In this document: positions 44,060-52,080 of the stretch, in pieces | Position numbering within the stretch: the stretch's first letter is position 1 | How the letters are laid out: every line of letters begins with the position of its first letter | Assembly (NCBI RefSeq): GCF_002953255.1 | Contig: NZ_CP026498.1 | Span: 7,153,562-7,217,561, forward strand | Length of the DNA: 64,000 bases | DNA from: Streptomyces sp. CB01881 | GTDB lineage: Bacteria > Actinomycetota > Actinomycetes > Streptomycetales > Streptomycetaceae | Direction: 5' to 3' | Made by a program: the position numbers and the translations under genes | The notes under the pieces: model-generated | What the model was told of the DNA's origin: nothing | Seen by the model: only the letters and a program-made list of their open reading frames with translations | Databases searched by the model: none

Positions 44060-44907
44060 CTCATGATCCCGGTAGAGCCGGAGAGCAGCGTCGAGACCTT
44101 GCGTCAGCGCTCAAGGATCTCCGGCGCGCCTCCGGCCTTTCCGGGGAACGTCTGGCCGTCCGGTGCGGGATGAGTCAGAGCAAGATCTCCCGGATCGAGA
44201 ACGGGAGGGTGCTGCCCTCGGTTGTCGACGTGCAGCAGATTCTCAGTGGTCTCGGCGTCGATGACGACTTGGCGCGCGAGCTCCTGGCGCTGGCCAGTGT
44301 GGCGAACGCCGAGTACGAGGACGTCAGGTCATCGGTGCGGCGCGGTCTGCACCTGCGACAGCGTGAGCTCGCCGCTCTTGAGGCCGGCGCCACGCACATC
44401 CGCTACTTCCTGCCCGCGATGCCGTCCGGGCTCCTTCAGACGCCCGAGTACATGCGTACGGCGATGAGTCCGCCTGTCGACCCCGCCGACGGGGACGTGT
44501 CTCAAGCCATCTCGCTCAAACTCGGACGGCAGGCTGTTCTGTACGACCAGGACAAGAATTTCGACTTCCTGCTGACGGAGTCGGCCGTTCGCTGGCGGTT
44601 GTGCGAACCGCTGGTCATGGCGACGCAGCTTGACCGCCTCGTGTCCCTCTCCCACCTGCCGAATGTCACGATCGGGATTGTGCCGCTGTCGGCCCAGGTG
44701 GCGGATGCCCCGTTCCACACATTTACGGTTTACGGTGCCAAATTGGTGACCATCGAGCTGTTCACCGGAAGACTGGTGCTCCGCGATCCCAAGGATATTG
44801 ACCACTACCGGGCCCTCTTCGATTTCTTTCGCGTCGAGTCGGTCGATGGTGATCCCGCCAGGTCCATGCTCGGCCGATGGGCCGACGAATTCCGACGGGC
44901 CGCGTAG
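44056..44907 (+). CDS. XRE-family regulator with DUF5753 (WhiJ-like)
   Basis: The 283-residue protein has an N-terminal HTH (RRASGLSGERLAVRCGMSQS, KISRIENGR) and a C-terminal DUF5753 domain with FLPAMPSGLLQTPEYMRTAM and VTIGIVPL. It starts with TTG 44056 in a TTGA overlap; no better start is seen. Its end lies 99 bp before the graspetide precursor, so it may regulate that cluster. Such regulators often work with DUF397 or DUF6879 partners. Confidence 0.88.
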   Translation: MTHDPGRAGEQRRDLASALKDLRRASGLSGERLAVRCGMSQSKISRIENGRVLPSVVDVQQILSGLGVDDDLARELLALASVANAEYEDVRSSVRRGLHLRQRELAALEAGATHIRYFLPAMPSGLLQTPEYMRTAMSPPVDPADGDVSQAISLKLGRQAVLYDQDKNFDFLLTESAVRWRLCEPLVMATQLDRLVSLSHLPNVTIGIVPLSAQVADAPFHTFTVYGAKLVTIELFTGRLVLRDPKDIDHYRALFDFFRVESVDGDPARSMLGRWADEFRRAA

Positions 44908-45006
44908 CGAGATATGCAGTGACGTGAATTCCTCGTGCCATTGCCCGTGTGGTGCCCCTACCTTGGTGCCCGGCCACCAGAGGCGCAGCGACGAGGAGGC
45001 ACACAG

Positions 45007-45282
45007 ATGAGGCAGGCGTCCGTACCGCCGTGGGGCACGAGCAGGATGCAGCCGTTCGCGGCGGCCGTCGCCGTTCCGGTGTTCACGCCGGTGATCGATC
45101 CGCGGACGCAGGTCGTCGTGATCGTGGACGGGGAGGGCCGTACGGTCGAGTTGGGGGGTCACGGCACCAGTACCAGCGGGTTGACGCCCACCATGACCAG
45201 TCCCGGTGACGGGTCCGGGCCGGGTGGGGCGACCGATGCCGACTCCACGGAGTCCTACGACCAGGACCAGAGCTCCGGCTGA
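45007..45282 (+). CDS. tgmA: Graspetide (ATP-grasp-modified RiPP) precursor
   Basis: The 91-residue precursor has GAGGAGGC 6 bp upstream. The leader shows the family motifs PWGTSRMQPF (8-17) and a TPVIDPRTQ strand (27-35). The core after GGHGTSTSG is Thr/Ser-rich (T60, T62, T64, S65), then has D68-G69 (SPGDGSG) and an acidic tail (D77, D79, E82, D85, D87). Such Thr/Ser donors and Asp/Glu acceptors become side-chain esters through the ATP-grasp ligase. The Asp-Gly step and the adjacent PIMT-type methyltransferase suggest an aspartimide as in fuscimiditide. Its stop overlaps the ligase ATG. Confidence 0.88.
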   Translation: MRQASVPPWGTSRMQPFAAAVAVPVFTPVIDPRTQVVVIVDGEGRTVELGGHGTSTSGLTPTMTSPGDGSGPGGATDADSTESYDQDQSSG

Positions 45283-46247
45283 TGGCCGACGGTGGCGGGT
45301 CGGTGCTGGTGCTGACCAACTCCCTTGATGTGACTGCGGATGTGGTGCTGCGCGTGCTGGCCGGGCGTGGTGTTCCGGTGGTGCGGTTCGATCCCGGCGC
45401 GGACCTCCACTCGGGTGCCTCGCTGACCGCCGCGTACGGTGCGGGCGGTCAGCGAGGCGTCCTGAGCACTCCGAGCCGGGCGCTGGACCTCAACCGGGTG
45501 CGGTCGGTCTGGGTTCGCCGGGCCTCTCCGTACGAAGGTCCTCCCCAACTGGGAGCGCAGGAACGACGGTTCGCGGCCGCCCAGTGCCTGTGGGGTGCGG
45601 GAGGAGTCCTCGCCTCGCTCCCGGGTGCGCACTACGTCAACCATCCGTGGGCCAACCGGGCGGCCGAGTACAAGCCGGCGCAGCTCGCGGTGGCCCGACG
45701 GCACGGGTTGTCGGTGCCGGACACGCTGGTCACCAACGAGCTGCGTGCCGCGCGGGAGTTCGCGGCGGGTCAGGCCGGCGGCGTGGTCTACAAGCCGTTG
45801 TGGAACACCGCGTACGAGGTGGACGGCCTGCCGCACCAGGTGTGGGTGCGGCAGGTGCGGGCCGGTGAGCTGACCGCGGGGGTGGAGGTCTGTCCGCACA
45901 TGTTCCAGGCCAAGGTGGACAAGGCTTTCGACGTGCGGCTGACGGTTGTCGGCGGCCGGTTGTTCGCGATCCGGATCGACAGTCCGGATCTCGACTGGCG
46001 CCGTCGGCAGGATCTCATGGAGTGCACGCCGGTTGCGGTTCCCGGGCAGGTCGCGGGTGCTGTTGTGGGCTTCCTCGGTGAACTCGGGCTGGTGTACGGC
46101 GCGTTCGACTTCGCGGTGTCCCGGGCCGGTGAGTGGTACTTCCTGGAGTGCAATCCCAACGGGCAGTGGGCCTGGCAGCCGCCCGAGACCACCGGTGCGA
46201 TCGCCCAGGCGATCGCCGACCAGTTGCAGAGAGGTCCCGACCTGTGA
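45282..46247 (+). CDS. tgmB: ATP-grasp ligase, graspetide macrocyclase
   Basis: The 321-residue enzyme starts in a TGATG overlap with the precursor. It has the family N-terminus (VLVLTNSLDVTADVV), VWVRRASPY, the NHPWANRAAEYKPAQLAVAR segment, KPLWNT and the metal/ATP site YFLECNPNGQWAW. It should phosphorylate Asp/Glu side chains of the core and close esters with Thr/Ser hydroxyls. Length and motifs are complete. Confidence 0.92.
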   Translation: MADGGGSVLVLTNSLDVTADVVLRVLAGRGVPVVRFDPGADLHSGASLTAAYGAGGQRGVLSTPSRALDLNRVRSVWVRRASPYEGPPQLGAQERRFAAAQCLWGAGGVLASLPGAHYVNHPWANRAAEYKPAQLAVARRHGLSVPDTLVTNELRAAREFAAGQAGGVVYKPLWNTAYEVDGLPHQVWVRQVRAGELTAGVEVCPHMFQAKVDKAFDVRLTVVGGRLFAIRIDSPDLDWRRRQDLMECTPVAVPGQVAGAVVGFLGELGLVYGAFDFAVSRAGEWYFLECNPNGQWAWQPPETTGAIAQAIADQLQRGPDL

Positions 46248-47386
46248 GCCCGTCCGCAGAACTCCGTGCCGCCCTGGTCGACCGGCTGGTTCAGGACGGC
46301 ACGCTGGCCGATCCCGTGTGGCGCAGGGCGGCGCAGGCCGTCCCGCGTGAGGTGTTCGTCGGCTCCTACTTCGAGCCGGTGCCGGGGAGCGCACCGACCG
46401 CCTACCGGCCGGTGCGCCGGGGTGAACCCGGCTGGCTGGAGGGGGTTTACGAGGACCGGACGCTGATCACCCAGCTCGACGGCGTGGTCGGCCCGGGTGA
46501 TGTGGGCGGGGAGCCGGTCGCGGGCTCCCCGTCCTCCTCGTCCACCCTCCCGTCGCTGGTGCTGCGGATGTGGCAGCAACTCGGCAGCGCGCCGGGTCAC
46601 CGCGTGCTGGAGATCGGCACCGGGACGGGGTACTCGACGGCTCTGGGCGCTCACCGGTTCGGGGACGCCAACCTGACGAGCATCGAGTACGACCCGGTGG
46701 TGGCCGGGGCAGCCGCGGTCGCGCTCAAGGAGGCGGGCTATGCGCCTCGGCTGGTCATCGGGGACGGCCTGCGCGGGGATCCGGGCGGGGGAGTGTACGA
46801 CCGGCTGATCGCCACGTGTTCGGTCCGGTACGTCCCGGTGTCCTGGCTGCACCAGGTGAGGCCGGGCGGCCGGATCCTGGTCACGCTCTGTGGCTGGAGC
46901 TACGCGTCCGGGCTCGCGCTGCTGACCGTCACCGGGCCGGGCAGCGCGACCGGCCGGTTCCTGCCGGGGTTCACCAGCTTCATGATCGCCCGCCCGCACG
47001 ACCGCCCGCCCCGGCCGGCCCTCGCCCTGCTACCGGGGGAGGAGCGGGTGAGCAGGATCGATCCGGCGGTCATCGGTACGTGGACGGGTGGGTGGGTCGC
47101 CCAGCTCGCGGCGCCGTCGGCGGAGCGGATGGGGGCGGGCGGTGAGCAGGTCCTCGTGGACGTGGCCACGGGTTCGCAGGCCCGGACGACGCCCGGCCCG
47201 GACGGTGGTTGGCCCGTGAGCCAGCGCGGGCCGCTCCGGCTCTGGGACCAGGTCGAGCGGGCCGTCGAGGCGTGGCAGAAGGCCGGCGCGCCGCATCAGG
47301 AGGGGTTCGGGATCACGGTCTCGGGCGCGGGGCAGCGGGTGTGGATCGGATCCGAGGACGGCCAGGGCTGGGACCTGCCGATCTGA
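46244..47386 (+). CDS. tgmC: PIMT-type O-methyltransferase of the graspetide locus
   Basis: The 380-residue protein starts at GTG 46244, overlapping the ligase stop (GTGA), with AGAGAGG about 10 bp upstream. The N-terminal half matches protein-L-isoaspartate methyltransferase: a PSLVLRMWQQL helix and SAM motif VLEIGTGTGYSTA (about 121-133). A C-terminal extension of about 140 residues (from IARPHDRPPRP) is typical of the ATP-grasp-associated group. In fuscimiditide biosynthesis the homologue methylates an Asp whose ester collapses to a stable aspartimide; the same is inferred for D68. Confidence 0.9.
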   Translation: MSPSAELRAALVDRLVQDGTLADPVWRRAAQAVPREVFVGSYFEPVPGSAPTAYRPVRRGEPGWLEGVYEDRTLITQLDGVVGPGDVGGEPVAGSPSSSSTLPSLVLRMWQQLGSAPGHRVLEIGTGTGYSTALGAHRFGDANLTSIEYDPVVAGAAAVALKEAGYAPRLVIGDGLRGDPGGGVYDRLIATCSVRYVPVSWLHQVRPGGRILVTLCGWSYASGLALLTVTGPGSATGRFLPGFTSFMIARPHDRPPRPALALLPGEERVSRIDPAVIGTWTGGWVAQLAAPSAERMGAGGEQVLVDVATGSQARTTPGPDGGWPVSQRGPLRLWDQVERAVEAWQKAGAPHQEGFGITVSGAGQRVWIGSEDGQGWDLPI

Positions 47387-47636
47387 GGGGGAGGGCCGCG
47401 GACACGGCCCGGCGCCGGCGCGGTTGACGGCGCACGGCGTACCACGCCGGGCAGAGGCCGGGGATCAGGTCGACGCCGACGACGGCGACCGGCATGACGG
47501 TGGAGAGGGTGCGCGCGTGGTCGTAGGCCTTGTGGGAGCCCTCCGGAGCCCGGACGGCCATCCGGTGAATGCGTCAGTACGTGGCCGTGGCGGTCACGGG
47601 TCTGTCCGGGCGAAGCCGACAGGCGCGCCGCAGCGG
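47387..47636. other. Intergenic stretch, no clear gene
   Basis: About 250 bp between the graspetide methyltransferase and the convergent tail-tube gene. A minus-strand frame reads SHKAYDHARTLSTVMPVAVV, but it has no ribosome binding site and degrades into Arg/Pro, so it is not called. Confidence 0.5.
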
Positions 47637-48080
47637 TCATGAAGCGTCCAGCTCGAAGCTCTCCACCACCAACACCAGCTCCTCCACGGCGACCTCCGTG
47701 GCCGTGTCGCTGAGTGACGGCGCCGAGTACTGCTTGGGCCAGGCGTTGGTGAACTTCCACCGCAACGACGGGTTGCCCGCCTCGTCGTTGAGCACGATGT
47801 GGCCGGTGCGGCGGATCACGGTGCCCTCCAGTACGGATCGCCGCCAGTCCCACAGCTCACGGTTGGTGGTGAAGCCGCGCTTGAGCGTGATGTCACCGAA
47901 CTTCTTCAGCCCCGGGAGCTTGATGACGGCAAAGTCCATGTTGCCCTCGCGGTACTCGATCACGTCCTGCTCGGTGTTGGCCCCGCTGCACTCGGAGAAG
48001 CCGTGCGAGCCCGACAGCCCGTCGACGATCAGAGTGAAATTGAACGCGGCGAATGGATTGACTTGCTGTCCCGTGGTCAT
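47637..48080 (-). CDS. Phage-tail/contractile-system tail tube protein, orphan
   Basis: The 147-residue protein matches the gp19-type tail tube family: NPFAAFNFTLIVDGLSGSHG, FSECSGANTEQDVIEYREGN, LPGLKKFGDITLKRGFT and RTGHIVLNDEAGNPSLRWKF. GGAGG lies 7 bp upstream of the ATG. Such proteins stack into the inner tube of contractile injection systems (streptomycete eCIS) or phage tails. No sheath, baseplate, spike or AAA+ gene is present in the window. Confidence 0.9.
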   Translation of the reverse strand: MTTGQQVNPFAAFNFTLIVDGLSGSHGFSECSGANTEQDVIEYREGNMDFAVIKLPGLKKFGDITLKRGFTTNRELWDWRRSVLEGTVIRRTGHIVLNDEAGNPSLRWKFTNAWPKQYSAPSLSDTATEVAVEELVLVVESFELDAS

Positions 48081-48469
48081 GGCCGTTCCTCCTCCGTACC
48101 TCGCCAGTGGCCTTCCGACCATGCCACGAGCTTGAGGACTGATCGGCTCTCCCCCTGGATCTCCACCCGTACAGGTGACAGCTGCGACCGATCGCCGCAT
48201 CCCTGGCACTCTCACTGGTGCTCCGCATGCGGTGTTGCCTCATCGCCGACCTCGTCCGGAGGTCCGAGGCGGACGCTCCGCCGTTTCCCGGTTGCCGGGT
48301 ACCTCGCGGCCGGGGGAGTCCGTTCACAGCGGACGAGAAGTCAGAAGGCGGAGCACCCACGCCTTTCCATGCTCAACATATAGCGCACGGGGGGCCTTGC
48401 GGCAAGGCCCCCGCGGTGCCGCAGAATCTCCGACCGAGGCCGAAATCCAAGGAAAGTCGGAGTTGCTGA
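48081..48469. other. Intergenic region between tail-tube and glycosyltransferase genes
   Basis: About 390 bp without a convincing ORF. It contains an AT-rich patch CTCAACATATAG (48372-48383) and directly after it a strong hairpin, both upstream of the glycosyltransferase. Confidence 0.55.
48390..48412 (+). terminator. Hairpin 5' of the glycosyltransferase gene
   Basis: Perfect 10-bp arms 48390-48399 and 48403-48412 enclose a CGG loop, about 58 bp before the start codon. With no upstream plus-strand gene to terminate, it may be an attenuator or leader structure. Confidence 0.6.
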
Positions 48470-49690
48470 ATGCGTGTTTTGCTGGTGGCGTACGGGTCGC
48501 GCGGGGACATCGAGCCGATGGTCGGCCTCGCGGTGCAGTTGCAGGCGCTCGGCGCCGAGGTGCAGGTGTGCGCGCCGCCGGACTTCGCGGAGCTGCTGGA
48601 CGGGTTCGGCCTCCCGCTGGCCCCGATCGGCCCGTCGGTGCGCGAGATGACGAAGGGCGCGGTGACCGGGGCGAAGCCGGCGCCGCCGGCGAGCATGCCG
48701 GAGCGTGCGGCCCGGATGGTCGCCATGACGTACGACGCGGCCTCCTCGGTGGCCGAGGGGGTCGACGTGGTGGTGGCGACGGGCCTGATCCCGGCCGCGG
48801 CGGCCGCGCGGTCGGTGGCCGAGAAGCTGGGCGTCCCCTACAAGTTCGTCTCCTACTTCCCGAGTTACCTGCCGTCGCCGCACCACCCGCCGCTCGCGTG
48901 GACGAAGCCGCTCCCGGCGGACGTGACCGACAACCGGGTGCTGTGGGAGCTGAACGCGCAGGACATGGACGAGCTGTTCGGCGGAGCGGTCAACACCCAC
49001 CGCGCGTCGATCGGCCTGCCCCCGGTGGAGAACGTCCGCGACCACGTCTTCACGGGGCAGCCGTGGCTGGCGGCGGACGCGCTCCTGGGCCCGTGGCTTG
49101 AGCCGGCGGAGCTCGACGTGGTGCAGACCGGCGCGTGGATCCGGGAGGACGAACGCCCGCTCCCGGCCGGGCTGGAGGCGTTCCTGGAGGCCGGCGAGGC
49201 ACCGGTCTACGTGGGCTTCGGCAGCATGCCGGTGCGCGATGCGGAGGACGTCGCCGAGGCGGTCGTCGGGGCGGTCCGCGCGCAGGGCCGCCGCGTGCTC
49301 CTCGGGAGCGGCTGGGCCGGACTGGCCCTGACCGACGACCGGGACGACTGCTTCGTCGTCGGCGAGGTCAACCAGCAGGCCCTGTTCGGCCGGGTCGCCG
49401 CCGTCGTGCACCACGGCGGTGCGGGAACGACGACGACGGCCGCCCGGGCCGGCGTGCCCCAGGTGGTGGTGCCCCAGATGGCCGACCAGCCGTACTGGGC
49501 GGGCCGGGTGGCCGACCTGGGCATCGGTGCGGCCCACGACGGCCCGACGCCGACCACCGAGTCCCTCGCGGCCGCGCTGAAGACGGCGCTGGCCCCCGAG
49601 GTCCGTGACCGGGCGGTCGCCGTGGCCGGCACGATCCGCACCGACGGCGCGGTGGTGGCGGCAAAGCTGCTGCTCGACGCGGTCGGCTGA
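48470..49690 (+). CDS. MGT/GtfB-type glycosyltransferase (GT1)
   Basis: The 406-residue enzyme is related to antibiotic glycosyltransferases and UDP-glucose:sterol transferases. N-terminal VAYGSRGDIEPMVGLAVQLQ is the acceptor-side motif. VYVGFGSMPV and HHGGAGTTTTAARAGVPQVV (donor-binding His/Gly motif) mark the C-terminal domain. GGAG lies 7 bp upstream. It has no sugar-biosynthesis neighbours, so it may act on xenobiotic or macrolide-like acceptors. Confidence 0.92.
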   Translation: MRVLLVAYGSRGDIEPMVGLAVQLQALGAEVQVCAPPDFAELLDGFGLPLAPIGPSVREMTKGAVTGAKPAPPASMPERAARMVAMTYDAASSVAEGVDVVVATGLIPAAAAARSVAEKLGVPYKFVSYFPSYLPSPHHPPLAWTKPLPADVTDNRVLWELNAQDMDELFGGAVNTHRASIGLPPVENVRDHVFTGQPWLAADALLGPWLEPAELDVVQTGAWIREDERPLPAGLEAFLEAGEAPVYVGFGSMPVRDAEDVAEAVVGAVRAQGRRVLLGSGWAGLALTDDRDDCFVVGEVNQQALFGRVAAVVHHGGAGTTTTAARAGVPQVVVPQMADQPYWAGRVADLGIGAAHDGPTPTTESLAAALKTALAPEVRDRAVAVAGTIRTDGAVVAAKLLLDAVG

Positions 49691-49764
49691 GCGGGGCGGC
49701 AGGGGGCCGCCCCAGAATCGATTTCCGCTGGTCCCCTCGGCTTCGTCGTGAGAGCCTCGCCCCG

Positions 49765-50190
49765 GTGGGCACTTACGACGAGGCCGAGGTGGGCGAGCTG
49801 CTCCACCGGCGCGGCTGGCGGGCGGCGTTCACCGTCGCGGAGCAGGTGGACGCCTGGGCGTGGCTGGTCGAGACGGTCGAACGCGGCTACGACGACGATG
49901 TCGACGAGTACACCAACGACCTCTACTGCCGGAACTGGCTCCACCAGGCGTGGCTGCTGCTGCCCGATCACGTCGTCCAGCTCTGGACGCCGCAGATCAG
50001 GGCGTGGGACGACCGCTTCCGAGCAGCGACGATCGCCGACGACGGCCTGGCCCTCGAACCGTTCCACGCAATGCCCCACCCGGACATGTGGTGGTGGCGG
50101 CGTCATCCGCGGGTCCTCGCCGGGAGTCTGGGCAGGTCGCTGCGTTCGGCCGGTGCTCGCGGAACCTGCGGACCGGAGGGCCCCGAGTGA
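49765..50190 (+). CDS. Hypothetical protein, Trp-rich
   Basis: A 141-residue protein from GTG 49765. The sequence is acidic and Trp-rich (VDAWAWLVETVERGYDDDVD, CRNWLHQAWLLLPDHVVQLW, HPDMWWWRRHP). No signal or membrane segment. No known family recognised. Codon bias supports coding; no clear ribosome binding site is visible. Confidence 0.65.
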   Translation: MGTYDEAEVGELLHRRGWRAAFTVAEQVDAWAWLVETVERGYDDDVDEYTNDLYCRNWLHQAWLLLPDHVVQLWTPQIRAWDDRFRAATIADDGLALEPFHAMPHPDMWWWRRHPRVLAGSLGRSLRSAGARGTCGPEGPE

Positions 50191-50240
50191 GGTCCGGGGT
50201 GGCCTCAAGGTGCTCTCTCCCGAGGCGTACTGTGCGTCGA

Positions 50241-50810
50241 GTGAACGAACTGAGCTTCCGGGGGAAAGACCGGTATCGTCCGTCCTGGTCGCGCCTTGCG
50301 GCTGTGGCCTTGCTGTTTGTCATCGAAGGGACCGCTGCCGCCGACAAGCTCGGCCCGGCGCCGACCTGGTGGCTGATCGCCGCAACCGCGGTGCTCGGCG
50401 GCGCCGGGTTCCTTGTGACGTTCCGGAGTTGGACCACGGTCGGGGCCGAGGGAATAACCATCTGCTGGGGCATCGGGCGCGGCCGCACCTACCCGTGGAA
50501 GGAGATTCGGTGGATCGACGTGCGCGACGGCAGCAACGCGATGGAGACGTCGCGCGCGGTCCGGATGTTCCTGGCAAGCGGGCGGCGCCGCTCACTTCCG
50601 GGGCTCATGCACAGCGACACCTACCCGGCCCCCGACTTCGATGAGCAGTTCCATCGGGTCGTCAACTGGTGGGAGCTGAGCACCGACCCGGCCGACCGGG
50701 TGCAGCCGCGGAAGCAGTTCCGGGACCGGCTGACGCCGACGGTGGTCGGAATCGTCCTCACGCTCCTCATCACGGTCGTCGTCGGCCTTGTCGTGTTGGC
50801 GCAGAGCTAA
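50241..50810 (+). CDS. PH-domain membrane protein
   Basis: About 189 residues from GTG 50241 (VNELSFRGKDRYRPSW). Two N-terminal membrane helices (LAAVALLFVIEGTAAA, WLIAATAVLGGAGFLV) precede a bacterial PH-like strand region (WTTVGAEGITICWGIGRGRT, YPWKEIRWIDV), and one C-terminal helix follows (VVGIVLTLLITVVVGLVVLA). No Shine-Dalgarno is apparent, so the start may be leaderless or different. Its stop overlaps the convergent gene's stop. Confidence 0.75.
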   Translation: MNELSFRGKDRYRPSWSRLAAVALLFVIEGTAAADKLGPAPTWWLIAATAVLGGAGFLVTFRSWTTVGAEGITICWGIGRGRTYPWKEIRWIDVRDGSNAMETSRAVRMFLASGRRRSLPGLMHSDTYPAPDFDEQFHRVVNWWELSTDPADRVQPRKQFRDRLTPTVVGIVLTLLITVVVGLVVLAQS

Positions 50811-51430
50811 AGCTTGCCCCGCATCTGCTCGGAGGGAGGTGCGGCGGCCAGATGCAGACGTTGGACACTGCCTCGTGTCAGCAGCATCCCGCTGCTGGTC
50901 ACGAGGTCATGGGCGGCAGGGCCGATCCTCATGCCGGAGATTCGTCGGCCTTGCGCGTTCTCGACGATGGCCGGCCGGGTCGCCGCTCGCAGGGCCTTCC
51001 AGGCAAGGCTGGTCTCCTCGGTCAGGAGCTGGTGTCTCTCAGGCCCGACCTCCTGCTCGAACCAGCGCACCGCGAGACGGCCAGCTTCGAAGACTTCGCC
51101 TTCGCCGTCCTGCAGGCGGCGGGAGCACAGGAACTGCACGACGGCCAAGTGGCCGATGTCGGCCCGGGGGGCGACTGCGTCGTCCACCAGGACATCTTCA
51201 GGTGCCTGAGCCCCATTCGGCAGAAGCAGAAACGCTTGCCGACCGCCACAGCTCAGGGCCTCACCGAGTTGGCGATGCAGATGCACCTGGTGAAGACCCT
51301 TCGGGCCGGGGTGGCTGCACAGCCAGCCGGATCGAGGCAGGGCTTCGCTGATGCGCTGCCCGATGAGTTGCTCGTCTTCGGGCAGCGACCACACATCGGT
51401 CGTCTTCGTTCGGGAGCCAGGAGAAGCCAC
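50807..51430 (-). CDS. Hypothetical protein
   Basis: A 207-residue frame whose composition (Leu, Glu, Gln, His) looks protein-like, unlike the Arg/Pro shadows around it: DEQLIGQRISEALPRSGWLC, LHRQLGEALSCGGRQAFLLL, FEAGRLAVRWFEQEVGPERH. The GTG start at 51430 is weakly supported and no ribosome binding site is seen. Family not recognised. Confidence 0.55.
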   Translation of the reverse strand: MASPGSRTKTTDVWSLPEDEQLIGQRISEALPRSGWLCSHPGPKGLHQVHLHRQLGEALSCGGRQAFLLLPNGAQAPEDVLVDDAVAPRADIGHLAVVQFLCSRRLQDGEGEVFEAGRLAVRWFEQEVGPERHQLLTEETSLAWKALRAATRPAIVENAQGRRISGMRIGPAAHDLVTSSGMLLTRGSVQRLHLAAAPPSEQMRGKL

Positions 51431-51571
51431 GTGCGCAGCATGGCAGAGGACGAGGACATTTCCTGCGGGGGCGTCCGGACCCCGGCCGCCTGCTTCTGGC
51501 CGGGAGGCCCCTGCCAGCCGATGCGAAGATCACGGGATGCCTCGTGTGAGCCGGCCGTAGCCCCGCGGTCC

Positions 51572-51592
51572 CCTCGCTCCGGTTGAGCGAGG
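51572..51592 (-). terminator. Hairpin after the distal DUF397 gene
   Basis: Arms 51572-51579 and 51585-51592 (8 bp). It corresponds in position and sequence to the hairpin at 51843-51870, with one arm shortened. Confidence 0.6.
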
Positions 51593-51601
51593 AGCCGTTC
51601 G

Positions 51602-51805
51602 TCAGGTGGTGGGGGTGGCGTGGTGGTCGAACTCGTCGCGCTTGATGCCTTGGAGGAGTGCGGCGAACTTGGTGGGGGTGGTGCGGACGATGACGTCGGC
51701 GTCGTCGGACTCGCGGAGGTCGACCATCCCGGGGACACCGCGGACCTCGACGCAGTTGTCACTCGCGGCGGAGTAGCTGGACTTCTGCCATACGGAACCA
51801 GTCAC
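51602..51805 (-). CDS. DUF397 protein (copy 2)
   Basis: A 67-residue protein from GTG 51805 with GGAGAA 7 bp upstream. It reads VWQKSSYSAASDNCVEVRGV, then PGMVDLRESDDADVIVRTT. DUF397 proteins are encoded beside WhiJ-like XRE regulators and act as their partners. It is nearly identical to the copy at 51877-52080, especially over the last 45 residues, so it arose by a recent local duplication. Confidence 0.92.
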   Translation of the reverse strand: MTGSVWQKSSYSAASDNCVEVRGVPGMVDLRESDDADVIVRTTPTKFAALLQGIKRDEFDHHATPTT

Positions 51806-51842
51806 GGTTGTTCTCCACTTCTTTCCGGCCACTGGCGCTTTC

Positions 51843-51870
51843 GGCTCCTCGCTCGGTTGAGCGAGGAGCC
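51843..51870 (-). terminator. Hairpin between the two DUF397 genes
   Basis: Perfect 12-bp arms 51843-51854 and 51859-51870 with a GGTT loop; it follows the first DUF397 stop. Confidence 0.75.
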
Positions 51871-51876
51871 GTTCGG

Positions 51877-52080
51877 TCATGTGGTGGGGGTGGCGTGGCG
51901 GTCGAACTCGCCGCTCTTGATGCCTTGGAGGAGTGCGGCGAACTTGGTGGGGGTGGTGCGGACGATGACGTCGGCGTCGTCGGACTCGCGGAGGTCGACC
52001 ATCCCGGCGACAGCGCGGACCTCGACGCAGTCGTCGTGTGCCGCGGAGTAGCTGGACTTCTGCCACCCGGAGCTAGGCAT
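51877..52080 (-). CDS. DUF397 protein (copy 1)
   Basis: A 67-residue protein MPSSGWQKSSYSAAHDDCVE, then VRAVAGMVDLRESDDADVIV. Its ATG overlaps the end of the XRE gene by 8 bp, the usual regulator/DUF397 pairing. DUF397 partners of WhiJ-like regulators affect development and antibiotic production in streptomycetes; the role here is inferred. Confidence 0.92.
   Translation of the reverse strand: MPSSGWQKSSYSAAHDDCVEVRAVAGMVDLRESDDADVIVRTTPTKFAALLQGIKSGEFDRHATPTT

Noticed and set aside
47313..47561. 82-codon minus-strand ORF after the tail-tube gene
   Set aside because: No ribosome binding site, a Pro/Arg-rich end and overlap with the graspetide methyltransferase; support is too weak.
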